Positions 37,489-48,997 of a stretch of 64,000 bases of DNA are shown piece after piece. How positions within the stretch are numbered: position 1 is the first letter of the stretch; each line of letters opens with the position of its first letter. Made by a program: the position numbers and the translations under genes. Origin of the DNA: Plantago major (Eukaryota > Streptophyta > Magnoliopsida > Lamiales > Plantaginaceae). The notes beneath the pieces were generated by a model. That model was not told where the DNA came from and made no database searches. It worked only from the letters and a program-made list of their open reading frames with translations. The stretch covers positions 33,114,370 to 33,178,369 of the forward strand of contig CM048842.1 of the NCBI GenBank assembly GCA_026545765.1, given 5' to 3'.

Positions 37489-37503
37489 AAAAAGGGGGAA
37501 ATT
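37489..37503 (+). promoter_or_regulatory. Polypurine tract of element Y
   Basis: AAAAAAGGGGGAAATT-type run directly before the LTR start at 37504. The 375 bases between the ORF end and this tract hold no gene. Confidence 0.85.
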
Positions 37504-39198
37504 TGTTGGGAAATTTCTTGGGAAACTTGTTAGGAAATTTGTTAGATATTTTGTTAGAAATATCTGTTTAGATTTTGATCAGCAACATGATGACTTATCT
37601 TAGTCTCAGAAAGGTGATTAGTACTCTTGGTTCACTTAAACATTGTAAAAGAGGAAACTCACTAAGTATGATAGTCTAGCTAATCTTGTATAGGATGTTA
37701 GGTCTCAAAATGTAATTTTTATTTTATGAAGAGGAGACCAAGAAGAAGACATCCAAGCAGAACAAGCTCAACGACATTGAAGACTTGAAGAAACTGCACA
37801 AGATTATCGAATCGCTTTTCGATATCTTAGCGACATCTTGAAGACACGAATAGTTTTATACAAACTATGTCACAAGAGATATCTGAGAAATAAGAGGCCT
37901 ATCTGAAAACAAGGAAAGTGTCCACAGATATCTATTCTCAGATACCTTGAGCATTAACCACATTTCTGAAAAAGAAATTTATATATTGCAAACAAAGTTG
38001 TTTCAATAAAAAGTGGTATCTGAAGATTGAAGATAAGGACGTGCAAAGAATCAGATAACACTAGTCTCCGACATAAAGCATAGTTCCGCTGGCACTACAG
38101 ACAAAAAGTATAGTACAATGCATTTAATGCACGGACAGAGATGTCTCAATAAAAGCAACGCAAGCCTCAAGAAGAAGACAAAGTCTGCATAAGATTATAC
38201 ACAGATATCAATAGTTTGAATTTGAGCCTAACGGATACTATTCAAACGGCACTCAAATTCATCTATTAATATCAACACTTAGACCGCTTGAAGAGACACA
38301 CTTGAATCGCATAAAACGTCAACATCTTACTCTCTCAAAGCAACTTACTTATCCTCAAAGCTTTCATGCACCAAAGCTTTTGATCTTGAGTAACATCAAG
38401 TTCTAAGTGTCCCGATCCTAAACAAGCACAAATCTCTGTGAAAGAGTTAAAACGAAAGATCAAGCATCTAAGATTCATTCTCTTGAACATTTATCTAAGA
38501 CTTGGTCAAGAAAAGAACAAGATACCATACATTGAAAAGTGTATTAAGTATACTTGATTCACAGAGCTATCTCAATAATCAATAAGTTATTAAGGAAGCT
38601 CATCCGACAACTCAAACCAAAACCAACACCATAATCGCATGGAGTACGTGAAGTACTTAGTTTGAAAAATCGTGAATAACTCCAAGGTTACCGAGTATAG
38701 GAAGTACTTGATTTGGGAAACTAAGGAATAACTCCAAGGTTATCGAGTATAGGAAGCACTTAGCTTGGGAAGCTAGGAATAACTCAAAAGGTTTCTCGAG
38801 TACAGAAGTACTTGGAGAAAGCCGGGAACAACTCTGGGGAACATTTGGTTGGGAACCATTTGTTTAAAGGAATCTTAGAATAGGATTTTGTAAGGAGAAC
38901 TCAATTATCTATTCTAGGAATTCTAGGTCTCCGAAAGACAAGTGGATTAGTTGAGTATTACGCCACCTCCGTGATACCACTATATACTGCCGTGCCGGTT
39001 ATTTACCTTCTCAGATTTACATTTCAAAGAACACACACACACACATTAACCAAGCTTCGCACTTATCTTTATTAAGTCTTCCAAGGCTCGATTTTAAGTA
39101 TCGATATCTATTCGATATCGAGAAATAGTTTTATCGACAAAGTTTTAAAAGACTATTCACCCCCTCTAGTCTTTTTACTTTGCGTTATCTGACCAACA
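37504..39198 (+). repeat. Right LTR of element Y
   Basis: From TGTTGGGAAATT to TGACCAACA, followed by the CAATA duplication. Only three 12-bp units at its start. Same family as the left LTR; the two differ partly at CAG/CTG sites. Confidence 0.9.
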
Positions 39199-39794
39199 CA
39201 ATATGCATTGAGTGTGTGCTAGATTTCAAACAAATCCAATGCAATCACACTACAACATTGCTATGAAAATATTAAGGTATGTGAAAGGTACAAGGATGTA
39301 GGTTTGTGGTATCCTAAAGAAAGTGGATCGAGTTCGGTGGTTACTCGATGTCGATTATGCCGGATCAATGCTTGATAGGAAAAAGTACCTCGTGAACTTG
39401 TCTTCGAACTAGACTTATCTCATGGTTTAGCAAGAAACAAAACTCAATTGCAACTTCTACCACGTAGGTCAATATATTGTCAAGTTGTCAGGCAACACAA
39501 ATTCTGTGGATTCAACAACTCAGAGACTATGGACTCAATGAAGAGAAAACTCCCATTTTCTGTGATAACACAAGTGCTATTGCAATCACACAGAACCCCA
39601 AATTCCATGCCAGAACAAAGCACATTGATGTTAGACACCACTTCATCAGAGACCATGTTCAGAAAGGCAATATAGAGATACTCAAGATTGGCACAAAAGA
39701 CCAACTTGCAGATATCTTCACTAAGCCCTTACAAGAAAGCCGGTTCTTGACCTTAAGACATAATCTTGGATTAATGGAGTTGCCTAAGGACTGA
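39199..39794 (+). pseudogene. Element B pol, second part: RNase H
   Basis: Resumes the B pol frame after the insertion (CAATATGCATTGAGTGTG; X reads 'caatatgccgttgagtatg' at the same point). A clean frame at 39477-39794 gives the RNase H segment FCDNTSAIAITQNPKFHA, KHIDVRHHFIRDHV, DQLADIFTKPLQESRF and ends GLMELPKD with a stop at 39792-39794. The start is broken by CTG/CAG-type gaps near 39300-39420. Confidence 0.87.
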
Positions 39795-40710
39795 AAAATT
39801 GTCCTGAATCTCTAAAGACTGAATAAGTGAGTAGGCCTCTGAGAACAAGTTCTCAGAAAGCCAAGTTGATAAGAAGTGATGCAAAGTTTCTGAGTAGCAA
39901 CACTCAGAAAGGCAAAACATTTCTGGAACGGGTATCCAGAAAGGCAAAAGTCGGTACACACTTAATAAGTAAATAAAACTAGAACTTACTTACTGAGAGT
40001 GGGTCAAATACATTCAAACAACTGAAGCTTCTGACACTTGAATTCAGAAAGCTATGTAGTCATAAAGAGAAATGGACACAAAGCCCAAAAGGTATAAGTT
40101 CAAAGTCAAACATGTGCAATGTCTTGTATTTTTACCATTTTCATGATAAACAATATATAGATAAGGACTTGACACTGTAATGATAAGCTCAAACGATTAA
40201 GTGTTCCTACTCTTTACTAAGTGACACAATGAATGTAGCATATTAAAAATACATCAAGTCGGCACATTATCATTTGTTGATTGATATCATTACAAGATAT
40301 TCAATATAAGCCCTTGATGAATAAACGTTTGATCTCAATGGTTGAGATTAAAACAAAGCAAGTAATGTCTTTGAGAAATGCAGACATGGCCCACTACGCA
40401 TTTAATGAAGTACAAAGGACGTACCACGCCTATGCAGATGCAAAGACACGCATTCATATTCAGCTATATGTATGTCAGATCTATGTACATTTTGTCCGCT
40501 ATATATATATAGGATCCGGGCAAAAGACAAACACTTTTACCAATTCAAATTTCAAACTTTCATCAAAACAAAGAAAATCTCTCAAGATTTCTACAAAACC
40601 CTCTCAAGAAAACTCAACTTGTCAGGCTTAGTCTTCCGCAAAGATAGACTAATCTCGATCAATTGTGCAATATTCATCCGAAAAACACTCACTCTAAACT
40701 CAGATAAGAT
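39795..40710 (+). other. Non-coding gap between pol and post-pol ORF, element B
   Basis: No gene. Contains several short 'ctcagaaagc' repeats (39850-39940) and the TATA-like motif at 40499; the final 200 bases are probably an untranslated leader. Confidence 0.7.
40499..40511 (+). promoter_or_regulatory. Putative internal promoter TATA, element B
   Basis: CTATATATATATAGG about 205 bases upstream of the ATG at 40711; kept at the same spacing as in X and Y although flanks have diverged. Confidence 0.5.
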
Positions 40711-43700
40711 ATGGCACCCAAGAAGATGACCACCAAGAACCCTAAGGCACATCCTCGCCCCGCCGAAAAGCAAGGAGGAAAGGAACTTAAGGTGTTGAAT
40801 AAACGCCTTCTAGGAAAGTTTACCCCATCGGACTGGAACCCTAAACACAAAATGAATTGGGGAGCCTTTCTAGTAATGAGATATGTACCAGCAGTTATAT
40901 CCTCAAAACCAGAAGGAAATCGATATCGGGAATACAAGAATTCCCATATCTACAAGCTTCTATCTCCGCACCCAAAGGACTATCCACATCGATGTACGGA
41001 GTTCTATAACAACTCCAAAATCTTCACAAAAGTTGTGAATGATGAAGAAGAAAATACATGCGCATCAAGTCCAAGGACAAGATATTGTTCTAGATCGCAA
41101 GACTTTCTACAAGATATTCATTGAAAAATCGAGGAACATTTGAAGACATCAACATCAAGGACGCCCATGATTCAAGGCGCCAAAGAGCTATTTGAAGTAA
41201 TCCAATAGAAAATGCAAAAGGTTGCCCAGAGACTTTGTTCAAGGCCATCGAATTCAGTCATCTCCGTAAACACCGAGTACTTTAGCTCTTATTCGTCCGC
41301 TGCTTTGATGGAAACAAAGGTGGAGTATACCGATAAGCATGGAGAGATGGATGATGATGCATCTTCCGAACAAGAAGCATGAAGGCAGAAACCCACCGCA
41401 ATTGGGGAAGTACGCTCAACAAATTTCTTGGACACATTGAGGAATTTGAGCCCAAAATCATCATCGGTTTTGCCGAGCCAAAGGCCAATATGCACTTTGG
41501 TCTCGTGGATCTGCTACATTCTCGAAACAATGGGAATCACTCGAGAGAGGCAGAAATCCTACCACCAACTCCTTTTCGTACACGCTTTTGAAGAAAAGGA
41601 GAAACTTGTCACGAGAACGCACTCGTAAAGGCGAAGAAGAAGAAATCGCATGAAGGTGAGGAGGTCTCGAGCAAGCCAAAGCTAAACCTCCAGCTGCCAA
41701 GAGAAAGAGGACTCATAGCAAAAGAGCCTCCAAGTCCCTAATCATACAAGAGGCACAACCTTCCGAGACAAGGTCTCGTAAGATGTGGACGCCGTAAAGG
41801 AAAATCCAGACGCCCCAAGAGTCCCGAATCGTAATGCTCCGTAACTCTCCGTAGATGATAGAAATATCATAGACGGGTTCGCACCAATACGCATAGTGAT
41901 TCGAGGATGATGAAGTACTTGCAAAAGTACTCAAAAGATTCAAGTATGAGACCCATGGAGGAGCATCAAGCTCACTCTTCGAAGACAAGAGCCCTCCGCC
42001 CAAAGCAGAAGAAGAAGGCCCGGTGAGGAAGATAGAATGATGGAAGATGTTGCCATTGCTTCCACATTCACAATGCCAAGACTTAATATTGTCAAGAAAA
42101 CCCCGTTTCAACAGTTCCTCAACCTTCCGAGAAAGCTCAACTCTCGTAAAGGGATCAAACCGAGATGGAGACTCGTAATGATACCGCAGAGGAGATCAAT
42201 AATGAGCAGTAGAGACCGTGGAATCACCACAAGTCCAAGATATCAATGATCACCGACTCTATTCAGTAACAAAGATAGTTTGTATCTAACATGTCAACAT
42301 AATTGTATGTTAACTTGTTACTCATAAGTCAGATTTGTTACAGCCAACTTGGAGACACACTTTCGTGGGGAAGAAAACTCCACCCCCTCAATCAAGAAGA
42401 GGTTCCTCCAACCTCGTAATGCCTAGAAGAGCCCGTCCCATTGTAGTAAAAGTTATCTCCAACAAGAAATAACTAACTAAAATTGCTCTTATGTTCTAAT
42501 ATTCTTAATGCCTCTTCTTAGGCTCCAACTGAGGAAGTAGTGGTGGTGGAACCAACACCCCAAAACCTAGAGATTCCGTGGTCAAAAGCTTCGAGGAAGT
42601 ATTTACCGAGCCTTCACGAGAAGGTAAGTAATCTATAATAGTCTTCTTCAACGAATACTGGAAAACCCACTACTAAAATCTCTTATGTTTGTTCTTACAG
42701 TGCTCAACAAGAACAATTGGATGGAGAACAACAGGTCATCTCCTCCAAAAGAAACTAAAACTGCTGAACAAGCAGTATCTGCAGAAAAGATGCCAGAAAC
42801 CCCCCAAGGTTTCTGAGGAACATTCTACTGAGCTTCCTCACTTGGAAGTAAGTGAAGTCTCAGAAAGCACTTTTCCACCTATCTTTTCTGTTAAAAGTTT
42901 CTAAACATGTTTGATTTTAACTCTCAGGATCAAGCAGAAAGAAAGGTTGATGAGGATAAAACTTCCTCACACCAAAGTATCTCGAGGCCTCGTGCCCAAG
43001 CAAGTAAAAATCCAAGATGAGCCTAGTGTTTCTACACGTATGCTCGTAAAGCTCGCTTCACATTAGATACTAACACAAGTGGTTTGAACAAAACTAACTT
43101 GAACACTTTCTTTCGTGCTCAAAGTCTAGTGCCGCTGATTTACTCAAGGCCTTCCGTAAGCACACCTTAAAGAAACATCTCAAGTGCTTCGCATAATGGC
43201 GTAAACTCGTAAAGGTCACCATTCTGAAGTAGCCAGAGTAATCAACATCCCAGAAAAGAGAGCAATTGCCCTAAATCTGGAGGATTATATCCATGCATTG
43301 TTCCCTACAGAGTCCTACTCATTTTCCACTCTAATGCATGAAGACATCATTCATGAAGTAGCACAAAGACTTATAGCAGATTTCAAGTCTGCGGATGCTC
43401 AATCCCAAGAGCAGATGGTTACCCATCCCGCTTGCCCAAAGAAGCTCACTACTTATCCTGCTGAACAAGAAGAAGTTAATGGGAGGATGATTACATTCCC
43501 AAATGTGATCAACCTGGTTTCAAAAGATGACGAGGAGATGGACGAAAATGATTATCAAGAACCTCCCTCTAAGCATCCAAACCAAGAAACAAAGAACAAG
43601 AGTGATGATGATGATGATCAGAATGATGATCCCCAACCTGGACAAGGCGGGATTCAGAAAGCTAGCAAAGAAAGTGGAGAAAAGGCTACTCCCTCAATTG

Positions 43701-45780
43701 CTCAGAAAACTCCATCATCATCACCTCCCAAGTCTCATCAAGATACCCAACAAGCTGAACACAATGATGCCATAGAAGAAATTTCACCGCCGAAGTTTAG
43801 GATTGAACAACTGTAAAGGTATTGGAAGAAGAGAAGAGAATCAACTGAGACTCAAGCTCTTGTTGATGAAAAGGAAGCCAAAATCAAAAATCTCGAAGAA
43901 GCTAATGCCAAAGAATTGGCACTCCTAGATGAGCAAAGAAATTTGAAGAACGCCATTGTTGTCACAGTTGCTGAAATAGATGCAATGGATGACAATGATG
44001 ATGAAGAGCATGATGCTAAGACTGCATCAGAAAGACCTTCTACATCTTGTCAGAAGGCCAGCACACTTGATGGAAAGCAGAAGAAGATTGTCAATCTGCA
44101 AACAATCCAAGAAAAGGATTATGATAGTGATGCTGAAACCCACAACTTGATCACTAAAGGTAAGATGAGAGACTTGTCATTCAAAGACAAAAGAGCCCTA
44201 CTTGCTCCTCATATATTCTCTCGCACTAAGTAGTTCAAGAAGTGAAGAGCACTGCAAGGAACAAAGGTCTTTTAGAACTCGTAAAGACACTAGTTGCCCA
44301 AGATACGTATGCTAAAATCCGTCCCGAAGAGATGAAGCCTTTGGTCACGCTTACTCAACATAGCAACCAAAGATCGCTCTCTCGTAAAGACCTAGGGTTG
44401 GTCAGGATGAGGATTGTAACAATGCTAATGCAAGATTGAATGAAGCTACCATGTCTCCGCAAGCCAATGCCATCCTAAGGCCGCTTGAAGAACTCAACAG
44501 AAAGGAGCAGAACTGTTACAGAACAACGAGTCAAGAAAGAACTTCAAGAATTAGTCGGTGCACAACAATCTCCGTAAAACTTTGAAACTCTCCGCTTATG
44601 CTATCATGAGTCAGTCATTCATGACTAAGGGGGAAGAAGAGATGCCTCAGAAAGGCAGAGGAAGAAAAAGAAAGCAATCAAATCCTCCCTCCTCAAGTCA
44701 ACTTGTCATTAAGGACACCACTGGAGACACCCTTGCTGAAAAAGTTGTTCCAGATCAACCAGCCAGAAGGCTGAGAAGTATGGTCACTAAGGGAACCAAG
44801 TCCCTTAGAATCTCAGAAGAGAAGAAGACTTCTGAAGAAGAAGAAAAGGAAGAAGGAGAAGTAAGAGGCCAAGAAAGCTGCAAGTCTCCAATTTTGGACT
44901 ACAATGATGATGAGGATGATTCTGATGAACATCCACTTCGCAAGAAAAGGAGACAAGCAACTACTTCACAACCTCCTCCGCAAAGAAGTTTAGCCTGTAA
45001 CTCCTTCCGCAACACCAAGTCTATACAAGGAATATCCACCAAAGACAAATTCCAAGGCGTAAAGAAAGGGTTAAAGGATCTCCTGACAGAAGGCCACCAA
45101 ACAGAAAAGCAAGGAGGGATTTCCAGTTTGGCAGAATAAATAATGAAACACATCAAGAAAGGCCAACTGATGCCCACATTGAGGATATGAAGACTAGTAA
45201 TAAAGAATCTTCATATAGGTGCATTATGAACAAGAGAGGGTATTGAATTCTGGAACTACAACATCTACTTGTCAATGATAAGTTTCCAACTCCCATCCTC
45301 AACCAGATCCTGAAATGGAGAGAAGGCAAGCCAGAATTGCTAAAACCTGAGCACCTTCATGCCTGGTTAAACTTTGAAGTAGAAAAGAGGAATGAAGCCG
45401 AAAGATGGATCTTTCTTTTGCTGCCTTACCCAAAACCTCGATATACACAAGGTAAGAAATCGGATGGTAGCTACAAAGAGAAGAACAAACTAGGTGTTTC
45501 AACCAATGAGTCATTCTATATGACATTGGATGAATACCTAGATGATATACACTATCTGGAAGAAATATACAAGTATTTCAACCTATCTCAGCTGCAAGTA
45601 GACTATGCCTGGGTCTGGGGAAAATACTTCTGGGTCAAATATTTTCTGCGGAAGAATCACAAGCTTGGCAAGAGTTACCATGAAATATGTGACTTATCCA
45701 GAAAGACAGAGCTCTCTGTCAGAAGGATTCTTTATGACTATGTCCAAGAATGCAGAAAAGTGGATGATCACGTCAACTAA
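40711..45780 (+). pseudogene. Post-pol ORF ('env-like' position), element B copy
   Basis: Starts MAPKKMTTKNPKAHPRPAEK. The N-terminal domain (LLGKFTPSDWNPKHKMNWGA) is a diverged relative of the X/Y version. Introns at positions equivalent to Y occur at about 42256-42342, 42443-42521, 42624-42700, 42848-42927 and 43032-43117; number 3 has a textbook GTAAGT donor and TTCTTACAG acceptor. Later frames: 43298-43816 (acidic, KKLTTYPAEQEEVNGRMI), 43916-44233, 44558-45139 (basic and acidic patches, RKKRRQ), and the C-terminal domain 45337-45780 (AWLNFEVEKRNEAER, ESFYMTLDEYLDDIHYL, YAWVWGKYFWVKYFLRKN). C-terminal domain is the best conserved part between B and X/Y, so it has been under selection. Function unknown. 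Confidence 0.75.
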
Positions 45781-46193
45781 TCCAGAAAGGGGTGCTGAAG
45801 AACTTGAGGTATCTGAACCCAAGTCAGGTTTCAAGACTTGAAGACTAGTAACATTAGAATACTCTTTTCGAGCCGGACTTCCATTGTTCTAATTTACTTA
45901 GTATGTTTTATTACTTTTTGTAATCTTGCTGATTGTTTCTGAAATTCTCTATCTGTAAAGTTGCATCTTACTCTATAAACTGTACCTATCTGAAGATCAT
46001 ACTCTCAGATACATTTTAATAGATGACAACTTATCAGCAAAGATCACTTCTTGTGATTTGGTTGATGTTTACTTTCTGCACTTAATTCAACTAAAATTGA
46101 ATATCATTTGTAATGACTAAGTGGTGGATTATTTTCTCTTCCAGGATTACAATTTTGTAATAGGACTTGAAAGATAGTCATGGATGACTGATC

Positions 46194-46207
46194 AAAAGGG
46201 GGAAATT
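46194..46207 (+). promoter_or_regulatory. Polypurine tract of element B
   Basis: AAAAGGGGGAAATT directly before the right LTR. The 413 bases between the ORF end and this tract contain no gene. Confidence 0.85.
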
Positions 46208-47617
46208 TGTTAGGAATATCTGTTAGTATTTTGATCACTCATCACATGTTCTTATCTTAGCCAGAAAGGTGATTAAGTGCTCTTGGTTCACTTGAACATT
46301 GTAAAAGAGGAAATCACTGAGTATGATTAGTCTAGTAAATCTTGTATTAGGATTATAGGTCTCTGAGTGTAATTTTTATTTCAAGAAGACCATGAAGATC
46401 AATCCTAGCATTGGAGCTTTTCTGAAGATTAGAAGACTGAAGATTGCACAAGGTTTATGAAGACACAAAGGTTTAGTCTAACTCAGAAAGACTATGTCCT
46501 TAATCCTTTCTTGAGTATATTAACTTACTTTTGAAATATAATTCTGGACATATGACATCATGAGTATGGAGCATGCAAGCCATCAGAAAGGCTCATGTAT
46601 CCGTTGAGACTAAAGGACAATGAATAAAGATTATGCATTAAATGCATCGCGTAAATGCCGCAAAAGCGATCCTCTGAAAAATGAGATAGTGACCTCTGAG
46701 TACATAGTTCAAGATATAAACGGATATAATTTGATAGAGAGCACAACGGATACAATTCAAACGCCTCTCAAATTTATTTATATATATCACACACTCACAC
46801 ACTTAGATGCTTGAAGAACATACCTTAGAACGCTCTATTTTGCAAACTTACCATCAAGCAAAGTATTCTCTCAAGCACTCTACTACCCTTTCTGAAAGCT
46901 TTCTGTTGCTTGAAGAATCACTAGTAGTTCTAAGTTGTCCTGAACCTTAACAAGAGATTGTTATTCGTGAAAGAGTTGAACTATCAGATACCCTTTCTGA
47001 AGCTCATTCTCTAGAACGGACACCAATTACTTGGGTCAGTAAAGAGCAGACTGCCATCCACTGAACAAGTGTATTAAGTAGTCTTGTTCTATTAGGCTCT
47101 CAAAACATAATCAAAAGTTATACGAGAAGCCTCTCGACAAACCTTATAACCAACACCATCAAGGCGTGGAGTAGAGGAAGTACTTGATTTTGGAAATCGT
47201 GAATAACTCCAAGGTTATCTCGAGTAGAGGAAGTACTTAGGAGTCGGGAATAACTCCGGGGGAACATTTGGTTGGGAACCATTTGTTTTGGAATCTTAGA
47301 ATAAGGATTATTGTAAGGTGAACTCAATTATCTGTTCTAGTGAATTCTAGGTCTCAGAAAGACCGAAGTGGATTAGTTGGAGGATTACGCCACCTCCAGA
47401 TACCACTATACTTGCTGTGTTATTTACCTTCAGATTTACATTTCAAAAAAGCACACACACACTTACTTATTGTTTCGCACTTACCTATCTTAAAGTCTTC
47501 CGCCTGAATTTAAGTATCGAAACCCTGTGTTTCGAGAAACTGTGTTTATCGACAAAAGTTTTAAAATACTATTCACCCCGCCTTTAGTCTTTTACTTTGC
47601 CGTTATCTGGACCAACA
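46208..47617 (+). repeat. 3' LTR of element B
   Basis: Matches 9044-10430 along its length, from TGTTAGGAATATC to CTGGACCAACA, then the GTTAC duplication. The TATA-type motif is at 46779-46787. Confidence 0.92.
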
Positions 47618-48386
47618 GTTACCAAAGCAACATTCTGCACTGTTTCAGCAGACATGATTTCTCTTTGCTTGGTCTCATAATTCACAGCTGCAAGATTTGA
47701 AAACAACTCTAGAGGTGTGATAGATGGTATACCTTAGTTGTAGTAGAAGTTCTGCGTACTTGTCCATTCTTGGTTCAGACTTCTGATAATGGTTTTCATC
47801 CTTTCTAAGTCTGAATACATGTTTCCTTCTCCCAAGGCAGCCATTTCAATCATAAGAGTGGTGAATCTGAAGTCAAGCTATTCAAGGGTTTCAGTTGGTC
47901 CTTGCTTAAAGTTTTGGAACTTCAATTTTAGGACTTCCAACTTATTTTCCTTAGTTTTGGCTGTTCCAGCACAAAGCTCTTCTACAAGATTCCAAGCTTC
48001 TTTAGCATTCCTGGCACCCCAAAGTTTACATTGGATGGTGTCAGGAGTGGATCTGATTATGATGTTCTTTGCTTGACCATCTAACCTAAATCTTTTAGCT
48101 TCTTCAGCTGTCCAGAGATCTCTAGGTTTTGGTTCCCATACGACTTTTGCAGTAGATCCAGAGGACTTGTCACCAATAACATCCTTTTCAGGAGTTGCTA
48201 TTTCCATTTCCTTTTCTTCTCTTCCGTCTGAGTTCAGATATATAGATTTGCTCTGAAGGATTCTGATAGGGCCTTCCTTGATCACTGTGATCATTTCATC
48301 ACTGATGGCTTCTAAGTGGAGTAGCATGTCGTTCTTCCATTTCTCATAGTTTTACGCTTTAAAACTGGAGCATCTAGAACAGACAT
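47618..48386 (-). pseudogene. Element D gag, 5' portion
   Basis: ATG at 48386 (minus) opens MSVLDAPVLK. One frame break near 48350 leads to the clean frame 48327-47878 (MLLHLEAISDEMITVIKEG, then LDGQAKNIIIRSTPDT and EELCAGTAKTKENKLEVLKL), the UBN2-type gag N-terminal domain. A stop lies near 47880 and another near 47735. At 47618-47622 the GTTAC duplication joins it to the rest of the gene at 9043. Diverged from A, B and X, so D is a separate, older element. Confidence 0.87.
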
Positions 48387-48491
48387 CAGTTTATACTTCA
48401 AGAAAACAAACTGATCAAGTGTAAAAGGTTAGCACAATAAACTACACTTAAAGGGGATCCAGGTTCAGTGACAAAGGTTAAAGAACCTCCG

Positions 48492-48503
48492 GCTCTGATA
48501 TCA
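48492..48503 (-). promoter_or_regulatory. Primer binding site of element D
   Basis: TGATATCAGAGC on the minus strand, one base changed from TGGTATCAGAGC, two bases from the LTR end (CCAACA). Confidence 0.8.
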
Positions 48504-48505
48504 CT

Positions 48506-48742
48506 TGTTGGTCCCTTAGACGACAAGGTTAAAGTGGGGGGGGGGGGGGGGGGGAGTAGACTTTAAAAAAAACTTTTTTTTATCTAACACGGTTTCTCAG
48601 CAAGGTGAGCTTGCTGATACTTATACTAGTTCAGAGAGTGGAAGTCTTTAATACAATTAAGTGCAGTCAAAATGCTTGTAATAGATAAACAGGTAAAGTA
48701 ATGTAAAGCTTTGCTGAAAGGTAAAGTGCAAATAGTTTATAG
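48506..48742 (-). repeat. Element D LTR, truncated
   Basis: Only the last about 240 bases of the LTR before the PBS remain, ending GGGACCAACA on the minus strand. A run of 19 G at 48536-48554 interrupts the segment that in the sister LTRs reads 'cacccccctctagtc' on the other strand. The rest is replaced by the TCGAG-rich repeat. Confidence 0.75.
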
Positions 48743-48930
48743 TAGGCATGTAAACGAGTCGAGCTTTTTTCGAGGAGCTCGAGCTTGACTCGAAAAAATC
48801 TCGACTCGATACTCGAATAATCGAGCTCGAACTAGAATTCGAGTTTGTATTATAGATCGATACACTAATCGAGTCGAGTTCGAATATATATATATACTCG
48901 GCTCGAAAGCTCGACGAGCTGCTTGACATT
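48743..48930. repeat. TCGAG-rich, partly palindromic repeat
   Basis: Starts 'taggcatgtaaacgagtcga' and contains many TCGAG/CTCGA pentamers in both orientations with a short TA run. Base use differs sharply from both neighbours. It may be an end of a non-autonomous DNA transposon; I could not find a second end or target duplication. Confidence 0.5.
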
Positions 48931-48997
48931 ATAATTTTTATAATTTTTACAAGGAAACCCAAGCCAAGTTACCCAACCTAACCCTACCCAATTAGCA

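Larger units (their letters stand above)
15751..39198 (+). mobile_element. Composite SIRE-like copia insertion X within Y (three LTRs)
   Basis: Flanked by CAATA on both sides (15746-15750 and 39199-39203) inside element B's RT/RNase H gene. Contents: LTR (15751-17429), PBS, gag, pol, post-pol ORF, LTR (29574-31068), then a second post-pol region without PBS, gag or pol (31069-37503), LTR (37504-39198). The sequence right after the middle LTR matches X's own region from about 23497 on, and the middle LTR is flanked on its right by ATTTC, not CAATA. The simplest history is that Y inserted in B, X inserted in Y upstream of Y's post-pol ORF, and the left LTRs of Y and X recombined, deleting Y's gag-pol. 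Confidence 0.82.
9044..47617 (+). mobile_element. SIRE-like copia retrotransposon B (complete ends, carries nested elements)
   Basis: Bounded by two direct LTRs (9044-10430 and 46208-47617) that start TGTTAGGAATATCTG and end ACCAACA, flanked on both sides by the 5-bp duplication GTTAC (9039-9043; 47618-47622). Order: LTR, PBS, gag, PR-IN-RT-RNase H, a non-coding gap with a TATA-like motif, a large post-pol ORF, polypurine tract, LTR. A 23.4-kb insertion (15751-39198) splits the RT-RNase H region; without it B is about 15.1 kb, large for a copia element but expected for SIRE/Maximus types with an extra ORF. LTR termini are near-identical by eye, suggesting recent insertion. The host site is the gag of element D, in opposite orientation. 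Confidence 0.88.

Noticed and set aside
31069..39198. Y as an independent insertion in the second half of the composite
   Set aside because: The middle LTR's right flank (ATTTC) differs from the CAATA found at 15746 and 39199, so the outer pair belongs together.
24047..45780. True retroviral-type envelope gene
   Set aside because: No signal peptide, membrane segment or cleavage site visible; only the position after pol suggests it.
48536..48554. G19 run as a regulatory G-quadruplex
   Set aside because: Single homopolymer inside a truncated LTR, a common assembly artefact; no further G-runs around it.
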